A stretch of DNA of 64,000 nucleotides, from the NCBI RefSeq assembly GCF_023898865.1, contig NZ_JAGSOV010000071.1, forward strand, positions 1 to 64,000. Direction: 5' to 3'. Origin of the DNA: Pseudonocardia humida. Its GTDB lineage: Bacteria > Actinomycetota > Actinomycetes > Mycobacteriales > Pseudonocardiaceae. Below, in pieces: positions 33,345 through 40,966 of this stretch. The notes below the pieces were generated by a model that was not told where the DNA came from, did not search any database, and was given only the letters and a program-made list of their open reading frames with translations. Position 1 is the stretch's first letter. The number at the start of each line of letters is the position of its first letter. A program made the translations under genes and the position numbers.

Positions 33345-33587
33345 GGGACACCGGTCGACCCCTCTACGCCCTCGATCTCCGATACCGACTGCTGGCCCTA
33401 CCCGCGCGACTTCGCCGCCGTGCTCGACGGCTCCGACGCCGGAGCGCACTGGAGGAAGATCCACTTCCTGGCGCGGGACAGCGGCCGGGAGGCCTACCCG
33501 CAGCGGGAGTCGTTCGTGTCCGTCCGCCGGGAGCTCGACCCGGGCGGTGTGTTCCTCAACGACGGCCTCCGCCGGCTCGTCGGCTGA
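33345..33587 (+). pseudogene. C-terminal remnant of a sugar-lactone oxidase
   Basis: About 80 codons matching only the end of FAD-linked aldono/arabinono-1,4-lactone oxidases: DFAAVLDGSDAGAHWRKIHF corresponds to the GRPHWGKxH flavin-site motif and YPQRESFVSVRRELDPGGVF plus LNDGLRRLVG to the family C-terminus. No FAD-binding domain precedes it and the frame runs in from the MerR gene, so this is a deletion remnant. Confidence 0.6.
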
Positions 33588-33625
33588 GCCCCGGTCCGGG
33601 AGCAGCGCCGGGAACCGGAATTGCC

Positions 33626-33654
33626 GAGTGTCGACATGTACGCTGTCGACACTC
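33626..33654. promoter_or_regulatory. GntR operator, two TGTCGACA boxes
   Basis: GAGTGTCGAC and GTCGACACTC are perfect 10-bp arms around a 9-bp spacer; each arm contains the palindrome TGTCGACA (33629-33636, 33644-33651). It lies just before the ribosome-binding site of the GntR gene. A related box, TGTTAACA, in the same TGCCGAGTGT context, precedes the permease gene at 34461-34475. Confidence 0.7.
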
Positions 33655-33667
33655 CAGAGGAGGCGTG

Positions 33668-34327
33668 GTGTCCGTAGAGCCGCTACCCAACATCGATCGC
33701 AGCACGTTGCGCGAGCGCGTGCTGCGGGCGCTGCGCTCGGCGATCACCTCGGGTCGGTACCGGCCCGGCGACCACCTCGGCGAGGTGGACCTCGCGGCGA
33801 GCCTGGGCGTGAGCCGGGGCACGGTCCGCGAAGCCCTGCGCCACCTGCAGCAGGAGGGCCTGGTGATGGCGAGCACCCGCGGGATGCTGCGGGTGAACAC
33901 CCTCTCCGCGACCGAGATCCGCGGCCTCTTCCGGGTGCGCGCCGCGCTGGAGGGGCTGGCCGTCCGGGAGATCGTCGCCTCGCCGCGCCGCGACGCCGCG
34001 GTCGCCGCCCTGCGCGAGTCACTGCTGTCGTTGCGCGACGGCGACGACTTCGGGGCGCAGGTCGAGGCCGACCTCGGCTTCCACATGCGGCTCTGCGAGC
34101 TCTCGGGCAACCCGATGCTGGTCGAGTCGTGGCGCCACCTCGAGGGCCGCATCCGAGCGACGATCATGAACCGGGAACCCGACGAGGCGCCGGCGATGAT
34201 GACGCCCGCGCGGCACTCCCCCATCGTCGACGCCATCGCGGCGGGCGACCTCGACACGGCGATCGCCGTCGTCGAGGAACACATGGCCGCGGCGGCCGAT
34301 CACTTCGCCGGTCCCGCCGAGTCCTGA
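33668..34327 (+). CDS. GntR-family regulator, FCD subfamily
   Basis: 219 residues. wHTH at about 10-75 (STLRERVLRALRSAITSGRY, GDHLGEVDLAASLGVSRGTV, REALRHLQQEGLV) and an FCD domain with metal-ligand pattern (DLGFHMRLCELSGNPMLVES, HSPIVDAIAAGDLDTAIAVV). GTG at 33668 has AGAGGAGG four bases upstream. It precedes the permease-transketolase-SDR genes and shares an operator motif with them, so it is the likely local repressor. Ligand probably a carbohydrate acid or phosphate, by inference. Confidence 0.9.
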   Translation: MSVEPLPNIDRSTLRERVLRALRSAITSGRYRPGDHLGEVDLAASLGVSRGTVREALRHLQQEGLVMASTRGMLRVNTLSATEIRGLFRVRAALEGLAVREIVASPRRDAAVAALRESLLSLRDGDDFGAQVEADLGFHMRLCELSGNPMLVESWRHLEGRIRATIMNREPDEAPAMMTPARHSPIVDAIAAGDLDTAIAVVEEHMAAAADHFAGPAES

Positions 34328-34460
34328 CCACGCAGGTCAGAGCGTCTACCTGCGGATCTTCCGCGCGTCCGGGGCGCATCGCCCCGGGCTGAGGGCGCGC
34401 GAACTCCTCGCCATCGGCGGTTGACATCCCGCGCTCGAGACCCCATCGTTGCTCCCCACC

Positions 34461-34500
34461 TGCCGAGTGTTAACAGTCGGACTCTCGGGAATCGAGAGTC
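34461..34500. promoter_or_regulatory. operator region of the permease-transketolase operon
   Basis: TGCCGAGTGTTAACA (34461-34475) repeats 13 of 15 bases of the GntR-gene operator (33622-33636). Five bases on, GACTCTCG (34480-34487) and CGAGAGTC (34493-34500) form an 8-bp dyad with spacer GGAAT. Together they make a second GntR target 32 bases before the permease ATG. Confidence 0.6.
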
Positions 34501-34531
34501 GGTCCTCGGCACATGGATCAGCGGAGATCAC

Positions 34532-35920
34532 ATGACTGAGAACTGCGCCCCCGCCGGGGCGGTCGATCCGCGCACCGCGGTCGAGGGCACCCCAGCGCGC
34601 AAGCGGGTGGCCGTCGGCTCGTCGATCGGGGCGACGATCGAGACCTACGACTTCATCGGCTTCGGCACGGCCGCGGCCCTCTACTTCAACCAGGTCTTCT
34701 TCCCGTCGACCGATCCGCTCTCCGGGACCCTGCTGTCGTTCGCGACGCTGGGCATCGGGTTCGCCGTGCGCCCGATCGGCGGCATCGTCGGCGGGTACCT
34801 GGGCGACCGGATCGGGCGCAAGCCGGTGCTGGTCGGATCGCTGCTGCTGATGGGCATCGCGACCGTGCTGATCGGGCTCCTGCCGACCTACGACCAGATC
34901 GGCGTGTGGGCCGGCATCCTGCTCGTCGCGGTGCGCGTGGTGCAGGGTCTGGCGTTCGGCGCCGAGTGGGGCGGCGCGATCCTGATGACCTTCGAGCACG
35001 CCCCGTGGCGCAAGCGGGGCCTCTACACCGGGATCACGCAGGCGGGCTTCCCGGTCGGGCTGCTGCTGGCCAACCTGGCGTTCCTGCTCAGCGTCCCGCT
35101 CGGCGACCAGTGGGCGTGGCGGGTGCCGTTCCTGCTCAGCGCCGTGCTGATCGTGGTGGGCATCGTCATCCGGCTCAAGGTGGAGGAGTCCCCGGAGTTC
35201 GAGTCGCTCAAGGCCGAGGGCGAGGTGTCGAAGAACCCGCTGGCCGAGGTGCTGCGCACGGACTGGCGCAACGTGCTGCGCGCGTTCTGCCTGCGCATCA
35301 CCGAGACCGCGGGCTACGCCATCTCGGTCACCTTCGTGCTGTCCTACCTGTCCACGACCGAGCTCGCCGACCGCTCGGTGACGCTGTTCGCGCTGATGCT
35401 CGCGGCCGGGATCGGCATCGCCGCCACCGTGGCCTGGGGCGCCCTGACCGACCGCGTCGGACGACGACCGGTCTACCTGCTCGGCACTGCGCTCAGCGTG
35501 GCGTGGGGCGTGCCGCTGTTCCTGATGCTCAACACCGGGCTCGCCACGGCCGTCGTGCTCGCCTTCGTGATCAGCTACGCCGTCTGCCAGAACAGCCTGG
35601 CCGGGGTGCAGGGCGCCTGGTTCTCCGAGCTCTTCGCCGCTCGCACCCGCACCAGCGGCGCCTCGCTGGCCTACCAGCTCTCCGCGGTCGTCTCCGGGTT
35701 CACCCCGCTGGTCGCGACCGCCCTCTACGCCGGCACCGGCTGGATCGGCCCGGCCCTGCTGTTCAGCGGCTACGGCGTGCTCGGCTTCGTCGCCGCCCTG
35801 TCGACCCGCGAGACCTGGGGCCGCGAGGAGCGCGCCGAGGTCGCCGCGCTGGAAGCCGCGCTCGCCGCGCCGTCGGCCGCCGAGCCGGTCCGCCGTCCCA
35901 ACACGGTGTCCGGCGCGTGA
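34532..35920 (+). CDS. MFS permease, metabolite:H+ symporter (MHS) type
   Basis: 462 residues, twelve membrane segments. The first helix motif GSSIGATIETYDFIGFGTAA, the loop motif GGYLGDRIGRKPVLVGSLLL and VRVVQGLAFGAEWGGAILM are diagnostic of the MHS family (ShiA, ProP, KgtP, and similar transporters of organic acids and polyols). ATG at 34532 is preceded by GCGGAGATC. First structural gene of the operon; presumably imports the substrate degraded by the following enzymes. Confidence 0.9.
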   Translation: MTENCAPAGAVDPRTAVEGTPARKRVAVGSSIGATIETYDFIGFGTAAALYFNQVFFPSTDPLSGTLLSFATLGIGFAVRPIGGIVGGYLGDRIGRKPVLVGSLLLMGIATVLIGLLPTYDQIGVWAGILLVAVRVVQGLAFGAEWGGAILMTFEHAPWRKRGLYTGITQAGFPVGLLLANLAFLLSVPLGDQWAWRVPFLLSAVLIVVGIVIRLKVEESPEFESLKAEGEVSKNPLAEVLRTDWRNVLRAFCLRITETAGYAISVTFVLSYLSTTELADRSVTLFALMLAAGIGIAATVAWGALTDRVGRRPVYLLGTALSVAWGVPLFLMLNTGLATAVVLAFVISYAVCQNSLAGVQGAWFSELFAARTRTSGASLAYQLSAVVSGFTPLVATALYAGTGWIGPALLFSGYGVLGFVAALSTRETWGREERAEVAALEAALAAPSAAEPVRRPNTVSGA

Positions 35921-35954
35921 ACCCCGCCGACACCCCGACTACCAGGAGGAAGCG

Positions 35955-36836
35955 ATGACCTCGCCGACCACCGTCACCGGACCGGCGGCCGCCGCCGGGC
36001 ACCATGAGCGCATCGCGCGGCTGCGCGCCGCCGCGACCCGCATCCGCCGCCACGCCTTGGACATGGGGGAGGTCCAGGGCCAGGGCTACATCGGCCAGGC
36101 CCTCGGCGTCGCCGACGTCCTCGCCGTGTTCTACGCCCGCGGCGACGGCGAGCTGCGCCTGCGTCCCGACGACCCGCACTGGGACGGCCGCGACCGGTTC
36201 CTGCTCTCGATCGGGCACTACGCGATCGCCCTGTACGCCGCGCTCGCCGAGGCCGGGACGATCCCGGTCACCGAGCTGGCGACCTACGGGTCCGACGACT
36301 CCCGACTGCCCATGTCCGGGATGGCGTCCTACACCCCCGGCATGGAGATCTCCGGCGGCTCCCTCGGCCACGGCCTCGGCGTCGCCTGCGGCATGGGCCT
36401 GGGGTTGCGCCACCGCGGCAACCCCGCCCGGGTGGTCAACCTGCTGTCCGACGGCGAGCTCGACGAGGGCTCGACCTGGGAGGCCGCGATGGCCTGCGCC
36501 CACCACGGCCTGGACAACGTCATCGCGGTCGTCGACGTCAACGGCCTGCAGGCCGACGGCCCCACCGCCGGGGTCCTGCGCACCGAGCCGGTCACCGAGA
36601 AGTGGCGGGCGTTCGGCTGGAACGCCGAGCGCGTCGACGGCAACGACGTCGCCGCCCTGGTCGACGCCCTCGACCGCATCCGCGACCACACCGGCGGCCC
36701 GTCGGTGCTGATCTGCGACACCCGCGTCGGGCGCGGCGTCGGGTTCCTGGAGACCCGGGAGAAGGCCCACTTCATGCCGGTCGCCGCGCACGAGTGGCAG
36801 GCCGCCCGCGAGCAGCTGGAAGGACCGGCCCGATGA
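35955..36836 (+). CDS. transketolase, N-terminal (TPP-binding) subunit
   Basis: 293 residues corresponding to the first half of transketolase. Seen: GYIGQALGVADVLAVFY, the SIGHYAIALYAALAEAG helix, GGSLGHGLGVACGMGLGLR and the ThDP-binding motif beginning SDGELDEGSTWEAAMACAHH and ending VVDVNG. ATG preceded by AGGAGGAAG. It overlaps the C-terminal subunit by ATGA. Split transketolases in catabolic operons act on dedicated ketoses (for example apulose-phosphate or sulfo-sugar pathways) rather than in the pentose phosphate cycle. Confidence 0.92.
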   Translation: MTSPTTVTGPAAAAGHHERIARLRAAATRIRRHALDMGEVQGQGYIGQALGVADVLAVFYARGDGELRLRPDDPHWDGRDRFLLSIGHYAIALYAALAEAGTIPVTELATYGSDDSRLPMSGMASYTPGMEISGGSLGHGLGVACGMGLGLRHRGNPARVVNLLSDGELDEGSTWEAAMACAHHGLDNVIAVVDVNGLQADGPTAGVLRTEPVTEKWRAFGWNAERVDGNDVAALVDALDRIRDHTGGPSVLICDTRVGRGVGFLETREKAHFMPVAAHEWQAAREQLEGPAR

Positions 36837-37819
36837 CGACGGCCCAGAAGAAGCCCACGACCTCGGCGATGATCGCCTCGTTCGCCGACCCCGACCAGCG
36901 CACCACCGCCGCCCCGTTCGGGCACGCCCTCAACCGACTGGCCGAGGAGCGCCCGGAGGTCGTCGGGCTGTCCGCGGACCTGGCGAAGTACACCGACATG
37001 CACGTCTTCCGCGAGGCCCACCCCGGGCGCTTCTTCCAGATGGGCATGGCCGAGCAGGTCATGCTCGGCGCCGCCGCGGGGATGGCCGAGGTAGGACTGG
37101 TGCCGTTCGCCTCCACCTACTCGGTGTTCGCCACCCGGCGCGCCTACGACTTCCTCTGCCTCGACATCGCCGAACCCGGGCTCAACGTCAACGTCGTCGG
37201 CGCGCTGCCCGGCTTGACCACCGGCTACGGGCCCAGCCACCAGGCCACCGAGGACCTGGCGATCCTGCGCGCCTGCCCGAACCTGACGATCGTCGACCCC
37301 TGCGACTCGGTCGACATCGAGCAGGCCGTGCCCGCGCTGGCCGACCACGCCGGTCCCACCTACCTGCGCCTGCTGCGCGGCAGGGTGCCGACCGTGCTCG
37401 ACGAGTACGACTACCGCTTCGAGCTGGGCCGGGCCGCGGAGCTGCGCACCGGGCGGGACGTCCTGTTCGTCGCCACCGGCCTGATGACCATGCGCGCCCT
37501 GCAGGCGGCCGCCCGGCTGGAGGCCGACCACATCGACGCCGCCGTGCTGCACGTGCCGACGATCAAGCCGTTCGACACCGCGACCGTCCTTCGCCAGATC
37601 GCCGGCGACCGGCTGGTGGTCACCTGCGAGAACCACACCGTCGTCGGCGGGCTGAGCGAGTCCGTCGCCGCCGCGGCCGGCTTCGCCGGGATCGCCACCC
37701 GCATCGTCGCCGCGGCGCTGCCCGACGAGTTCCTCGCCGCGGGCGCCCTGCCCACCCTGCACGACCGCTACGGCCTGTCCACCGCCGCGCTCTGCGCGCG
37801 CGTCAAGGCCGAGCTGTGA
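36833..37819 (+). CDS. transketolase, C-terminal subunit
   Basis: 328 residues, the Pyr and C-terminal domains of transketolase: GLSADLAKYTDMHVFREAHP, FQMGMAEQVMLGAAAGMAEV with the catalytic Glu (MAEQ), PFASTYSVFATRRAYDFLCL, then LPGLTTGYGPSHQATEDLAI. The C-terminal swivel domain (VVTCENHTVVGGLSESVAAA) is complete. It forms an alpha2beta2 enzyme with the preceding gene. The downstream SDR starts 17 bases after its stop. Confidence 0.92.
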   Translation: MTTAQKKPTTSAMIASFADPDQRTTAAPFGHALNRLAEERPEVVGLSADLAKYTDMHVFREAHPGRFFQMGMAEQVMLGAAAGMAEVGLVPFASTYSVFATRRAYDFLCLDIAEPGLNVNVVGALPGLTTGYGPSHQATEDLAILRACPNLTIVDPCDSVDIEQAVPALADHAGPTYLRLLRGRVPTVLDEYDYRFELGRAAELRTGRDVLFVATGLMTMRALQAAARLEADHIDAAVLHVPTIKPFDTATVLRQIAGDRLVVTCENHTVVGGLSESVAAAAGFAGIATRIVAAALPDEFLAAGALPTLHDRYGLSTAALCARVKAEL

Positions 37820-37836
37820 CCCCCCAGGAGAACACC

Positions 37837-38598
37837 GTGCCCGTCACCGACCTCACCGCCGTCGTCACCGGCGCCGCGTCCCGGCGCGGAATCGGCCGCG
37901 CCACCGCCCACGCGCTCGCCGCCGCCGGCTGGAACATCGCCGTGCTCGACCTCGACGAGGCCGCCGCCAAGGAGAGCGCCGACGAGATCGCCGCCCGCCA
38001 CGGCGTGCACGCCGTCGGCCTGGCCTGCGACGTCACCGACGAGTCGGCCGTCGCCGCCGCCGCCGACGCCCTCGCCGCCGACCCGCGCCCGGTCGGCGCG
38101 CTGGTCAACAACGCCGGCATCACCTCGCCCACCCGGTTCCTCGACGTCGAGGCGGCCGAGTGGGACCGCGTGTTCGCCGTCAACGTCCGCGGCGCCTTCA
38201 GCATCACCCGGGCACTCGCCCCCGGGATGGTCGAGCGCGGCTTCGGCCGCATCGTGTTCCTCTCCTCGGTCTCGGCCGAGCGCGGCGGCGGCGTCTTCGG
38301 CGGGGTCGCCTACTCCGCGGCCAAGGCCGCCCAGCTGGGCTTCGCCCGCGCGCTGGCCCGGGAGATCGGCCCGAACGGGGTGACCGTCAACAGCGTGGCC
38401 CCCGGGCTCATCGACACCGACATCACCGGCGGCGCCCTGGAGGGCGAGCGCAAGGCCGCGCTGCTGGCCGGCATCCCGGTCGGGCGCAGCGGCCGGGTCT
38501 CCGACGTGGCCGACCTCATCACCTACCTCTGCCGCGCGGAGTCCGGCTACATCACCGGCGCAACCTACGACGTCAACGGCGGATCGCACATCCACTGA
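37837..38598 (+). CDS. short-chain dehydrogenase/reductase
   Basis: 253 residues, FabG-like SDR. NAD(P) motif TGAASRRGIGRATAHAL, NNAG, catalytic Ser in VFLSSVSAERGG, Y-x3-K in YSAAKAAQLGF, and PGLIDTDITGG. GTG at 37837 has AGGAG seven bases upstream; a GTG at 37816 overlapping the transketolase stop is the alternative. As last gene of the operon it may oxidise the imported polyol to the ketose for transketolase or reduce an aldehyde product. Substrate not deducible. Confidence 0.9.
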   Translation: MPVTDLTAVVTGAASRRGIGRATAHALAAAGWNIAVLDLDEAAAKESADEIAARHGVHAVGLACDVTDESAVAAAADALAADPRPVGALVNNAGITSPTRFLDVEAAEWDRVFAVNVRGAFSITRALAPGMVERGFGRIVFLSSVSAERGGGVFGGVAYSAAKAAQLGFARALAREIGPNGVTVNSVAPGLIDTDITGGALEGERKAALLAGIPVGRSGRVSDVADLITYLCRAESGYITGATYDVNGGSHIH

Positions 38599-38758
38599 GG
38601 ATCCCGGTGCGCGGCCGCGATGAGGTCCGGCACGCGCCCCGGTCTCCCCTGCGGCAGCACCACCGCGACCGGGAGGTCCCGTGGGCAGGCTCGTCGTGAC
38701 CGAGCACGTCGCCCCCGGCGCCAGGTGCTTATCCGGCGCGATCCCGGGTATCCGCCCC

Positions 38759-38764
38759 TACACT
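38759..38764 (+). promoter_or_regulatory. -10 element before the second riboswitch
   Basis: TACACT, placed so that transcription would begin near 38771, five bases before the P1 stem of the riboswitch. Confidence 0.45.
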
Positions 38765-38775
38765 CGCCGCAGCGA

Positions 38776-38918
38776 TGCAGGACCGGGAAGCCGGTGCGAA
38801 TCCGGCACGGTCCTCGCCACTGTGACCAGGGAGCCCGCCCCCGAACTCGCCACTGGACCGCACGATCCGGGAAGGCCGGGGACGGGCGTCCGACCTGGGA
38901 GTCAGGAGACCGCCTGCA
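38776..38918 (+). promoter_or_regulatory. cobalamin (B12) riboswitch before the BHMT-like gene
   Basis: Complete AdoCbl riboswitch: GGGAAGCCGGTGCGAATCCG, then CGGTCCTCGCCACTGTGACC, GGGAAGGCCGGGGACGG and the B12 box GGAGTCAGGAGACCGCCTGC. TGCAGG (38776-38781) and CCTGCA (38913-38918) close stem P1. It ends 30 bases before the first start codon of the methyltransferase gene, so cobalamin should repress that gene. Confidence 0.95.
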
Positions 38919-38948
38919 CCGCTCCGCTTTGGTGCCGATCCACGAGAG

Positions 38949-40016
38949 ATGGAGTGCTGCGCGCTCATGAACGACCGCACACCGCTGACCGACCGCCTGG
39001 ACGCGGGCCCGCTGATCTGCGCCGAGGGTTTCCTCTTCGAGCTCGAACGGCGCGGCTACCTCACCGCGGGCGAGTTCGTGCCCGAAGTCGCGCTGGAGTA
39101 CCCCGATGCGCTCCGCGCGCTGCACGTGGACTTCCAGCGCGCCGGCTCCGACGTCGTCGAGGCCTTCACCTACAACGGGCACCGCGAGAAGATGCGGGTC
39201 ATCGGCAAGGAGGACCAGCTCGAACCCCTCAACCGGGCCGCGCTGCGGATCGCCCGCGAGGTGGCCGACGCGCAGCCGGGCAACCTGATGGCCGGCAACA
39301 TCTCCAACAGCAACATCTGGGACCCCGCCGACGAGCAGCGCCAGGGCGAGGTCCGGAGCATGTTCCGGGAGATGGTGGGCTGGGCCGTCGAGGGCGGCGC
39401 CGACCTGATCATCGGCGAGACCTTCTACTACGCCGGTGAGGCCCTCGCCGCCCTGGAGGTCGCCAAGTCGAGCGGGCTGCCCGTCGTGCTCACCATCGCC
39501 CCGATGGCGCAGAACGAGATGGCCGACGGCGTGGGCATCGTGGAGACCTGCCGGCGGCTGGAGCAGGGCGGCGCGGACGTCGTCGGCATGAACTGCTTCC
39601 GCGGGCCGGCGACCATGCTGCCGTGGCTGCGCGAGATCCGCGCCGCGGTGTCCTGCCACGTCGGCGCGCTGCCGATCCCCTACCGGACCACCGCCGCCGA
39701 GCCGACGTTCTTCAACCTCAGCGACCCCGCCGCGAGCGTGCCCTCCCCGCACGGGCGCACGTTCCCGACCGCGCTGGACCCGCTGTACGCGAACCGCTAC
39801 GAGATCGGCGCCTTCGCCCGCGAAGCCGCCGAGATCGGGGTCAACTACCTCGGCGTGTGCTGCGGCGCGTCGCCGATGCTGATCCGCCAGGTCGCCGAGG
39901 CCGTCGGGCGCACCACCGAGGCCAGCCGGTTCTCCGAGAAGATGGCGAACCACTTCATGTACGGCGACAACGAGCGCCTGCCCGAGCACATCGTGGCGCT
40001 GGGCGAGAAGGCCTGA
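38949..40016 (+). CDS. betaine-homocysteine S-methyltransferase-like enzyme
   Basis: 355 residues (349 from the alternative ATG at 38967, which has GGAG 12 bases before it). PF02574 zinc homocysteine methyltransferase: N-terminal GFLFELERRGYLTAG is BHMT-like, and the zinc cysteines are in GMNCFRG and GVCCGAS. This class transfers a methyl group from betaine, S-methylmethionine or a related donor to homocysteine without cobalamin. The cobalamin riboswitch upstream fits a backup role when B12 is scarce, as known for metE. Donor unknown; the divergence from true BHMT leaves room for another methyl donor. Confidence 0.85.
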   Translation: MECCALMNDRTPLTDRLDAGPLICAEGFLFELERRGYLTAGEFVPEVALEYPDALRALHVDFQRAGSDVVEAFTYNGHREKMRVIGKEDQLEPLNRAALRIAREVADAQPGNLMAGNISNSNIWDPADEQRQGEVRSMFREMVGWAVEGGADLIIGETFYYAGEALAALEVAKSSGLPVVLTIAPMAQNEMADGVGIVETCRRLEQGGADVVGMNCFRGPATMLPWLREIRAAVSCHVGALPIPYRTTAAEPTFFNLSDPAASVPSPHGRTFPTALDPLYANRYEIGAFAREAAEIGVNYLGVCCGASPMLIRQVAEAVGRTTEASRFSEKMANHFMYGDNERLPEHIVALGEKA

Positions 40017-40032
40017 CCGCGAGCAGACCCAC

Positions 40033-40058
40033 TCTCCCAATTCCCATGATGTGGGAGA
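40033..40058. promoter_or_regulatory. nested inverted repeat upstream of methyltransferase
   Basis: TCTCCCA (40033-40039) and TGGGAGA (40052-40058) form a 7-bp dyad; an inner TCCCA-TGATG-TGGGA is nested in it. It lies between the BHMT-like gene and the next methyltransferase and may be an operator or hairpin. No regulator is adjacent. Confidence 0.35.
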
Positions 40059-40098
40059 ATGGTTGCGCATAGTGGGACGCGGCCCGGACGATGACGCC

Positions 40099-40941
40099 GT
40101 GCGCGCCGACCGGGATACCTACACCCACGGCCACGCGGCCAGCGTCCTGCGCTCCCACGCGGTGCGCACCGTCGCGAACTCCGCCGCTTACGCCGCGGCG
40201 CACCTGCGACCCGGCGCCACCGTCCTCGACGTCGGCTGCGGCCCCGGGACGATCACCGCCGACATCGCCCGGCACGTGGCGCCGGGCACCGTGCTGGGGA
40301 TCGAGCCGGTGCCCGGGCCGCTGGAGCAGGCCCGGGCGCACGCGGCCGGACTGGGCAACATCGGCTTCGCCCTCGGCGACGTCTACGCCCTCGACCACCC
40401 CGACGGCGCCTTCGACGTCGTGCACGCCCACCAGGTCCTGCAGCACCTCACCGACCCGGTGGCGGCCCTGCGCGAGATGCTGCGCGTCGCCGGCCCCGAC
40501 GGGGTCGTCGCCGCCCGCGACGCCGACTACGCCGCGATGACCTGGTACCCGACCGATCCCCGGCTCGACCGCTGGCTGTCGATCTACCGCGCCGTCGCGC
40601 GCGGGAACGGCGCCGAACCCGACGCCGGACGCCGGCTGCTGTCCTGGGCCCGCGCCGCGGGCGCGGCCGAGGTGGTCCCGACCGCGTCGGTCTGGTGCTA
40701 CGCCACCCCGCAGGACCGGCAGTGGTGGGGCGGGATGTGGGCCGACCGGATCCTCACCTCCGCCATCACCGCCCAGGCCGTCGACGGCGGCCACGCCGAT
40801 CCGGCCGAGCTGCGCGAGATCTCCCGGGCGTGGCGGGACTGGGCCGCCCACGACGACGGCTGGTTCCTGGTACCGCACGGGGAGGTCCTCTGCCGGCCGT
40901 CCGCGCCCACGACGTCGACCGCACCACCGGACGAGCGGTGA
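40099..40941 (+). CDS. class I SAM-dependent methyltransferase (UbiE-like)
   Basis: 280 residues. Motif I VLDVGCGPGTITADIARHV, acidic GIEPVPG, motif II GDVYALDHPDGAFDVVHAHQ and LREMLRVAGPDG define a class I methyltransferase of the UbiE/Methyltransf_11 type. The start is uncertain: GTG at 40099 begins at the conserved DRDTYTHGHAASVL, whereas GTGs at 40051 and 40072 would overlap or abut the inverted repeat. Substrate unknown. Confidence 0.83.
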   Translation: MRADRDTYTHGHAASVLRSHAVRTVANSAAYAAAHLRPGATVLDVGCGPGTITADIARHVAPGTVLGIEPVPGPLEQARAHAAGLGNIGFALGDVYALDHPDGAFDVVHAHQVLQHLTDPVAALREMLRVAGPDGVVAARDADYAAMTWYPTDPRLDRWLSIYRAVARGNGAEPDAGRRLLSWARAAGAAEVVPTASVWCYATPQDRQWWGGMWADRILTSAITAQAVDGGHADPAELREISRAWRDWAAHDDGWFLVPHGEVLCRPSAPTTSTAPPDER

Positions 40942-40966
40942 GGACCGTGCCGAGCGCGCGACGGGC

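Noticed and set aside
34421..34449. TTGACA at 34421 as the -35 box of the permease operon
   Set aside because: No acceptable -10 hexamer at 16-19 bases downstream (CATCGT), so the promoter cannot be placed with confidence.
36329..37762. Long minus-strand frame across the transketolase genes
   Set aside because: Antisense shadow without homology; the plus-strand genes carry complete transketolase motifs.
40051..40098. Upstream GTG starts for the UbiE-like methyltransferase
   Set aside because: They fall in or next to the inverted repeat and add residues without family homology; GTG at 40099 begins at the conserved region, though this is not certain.
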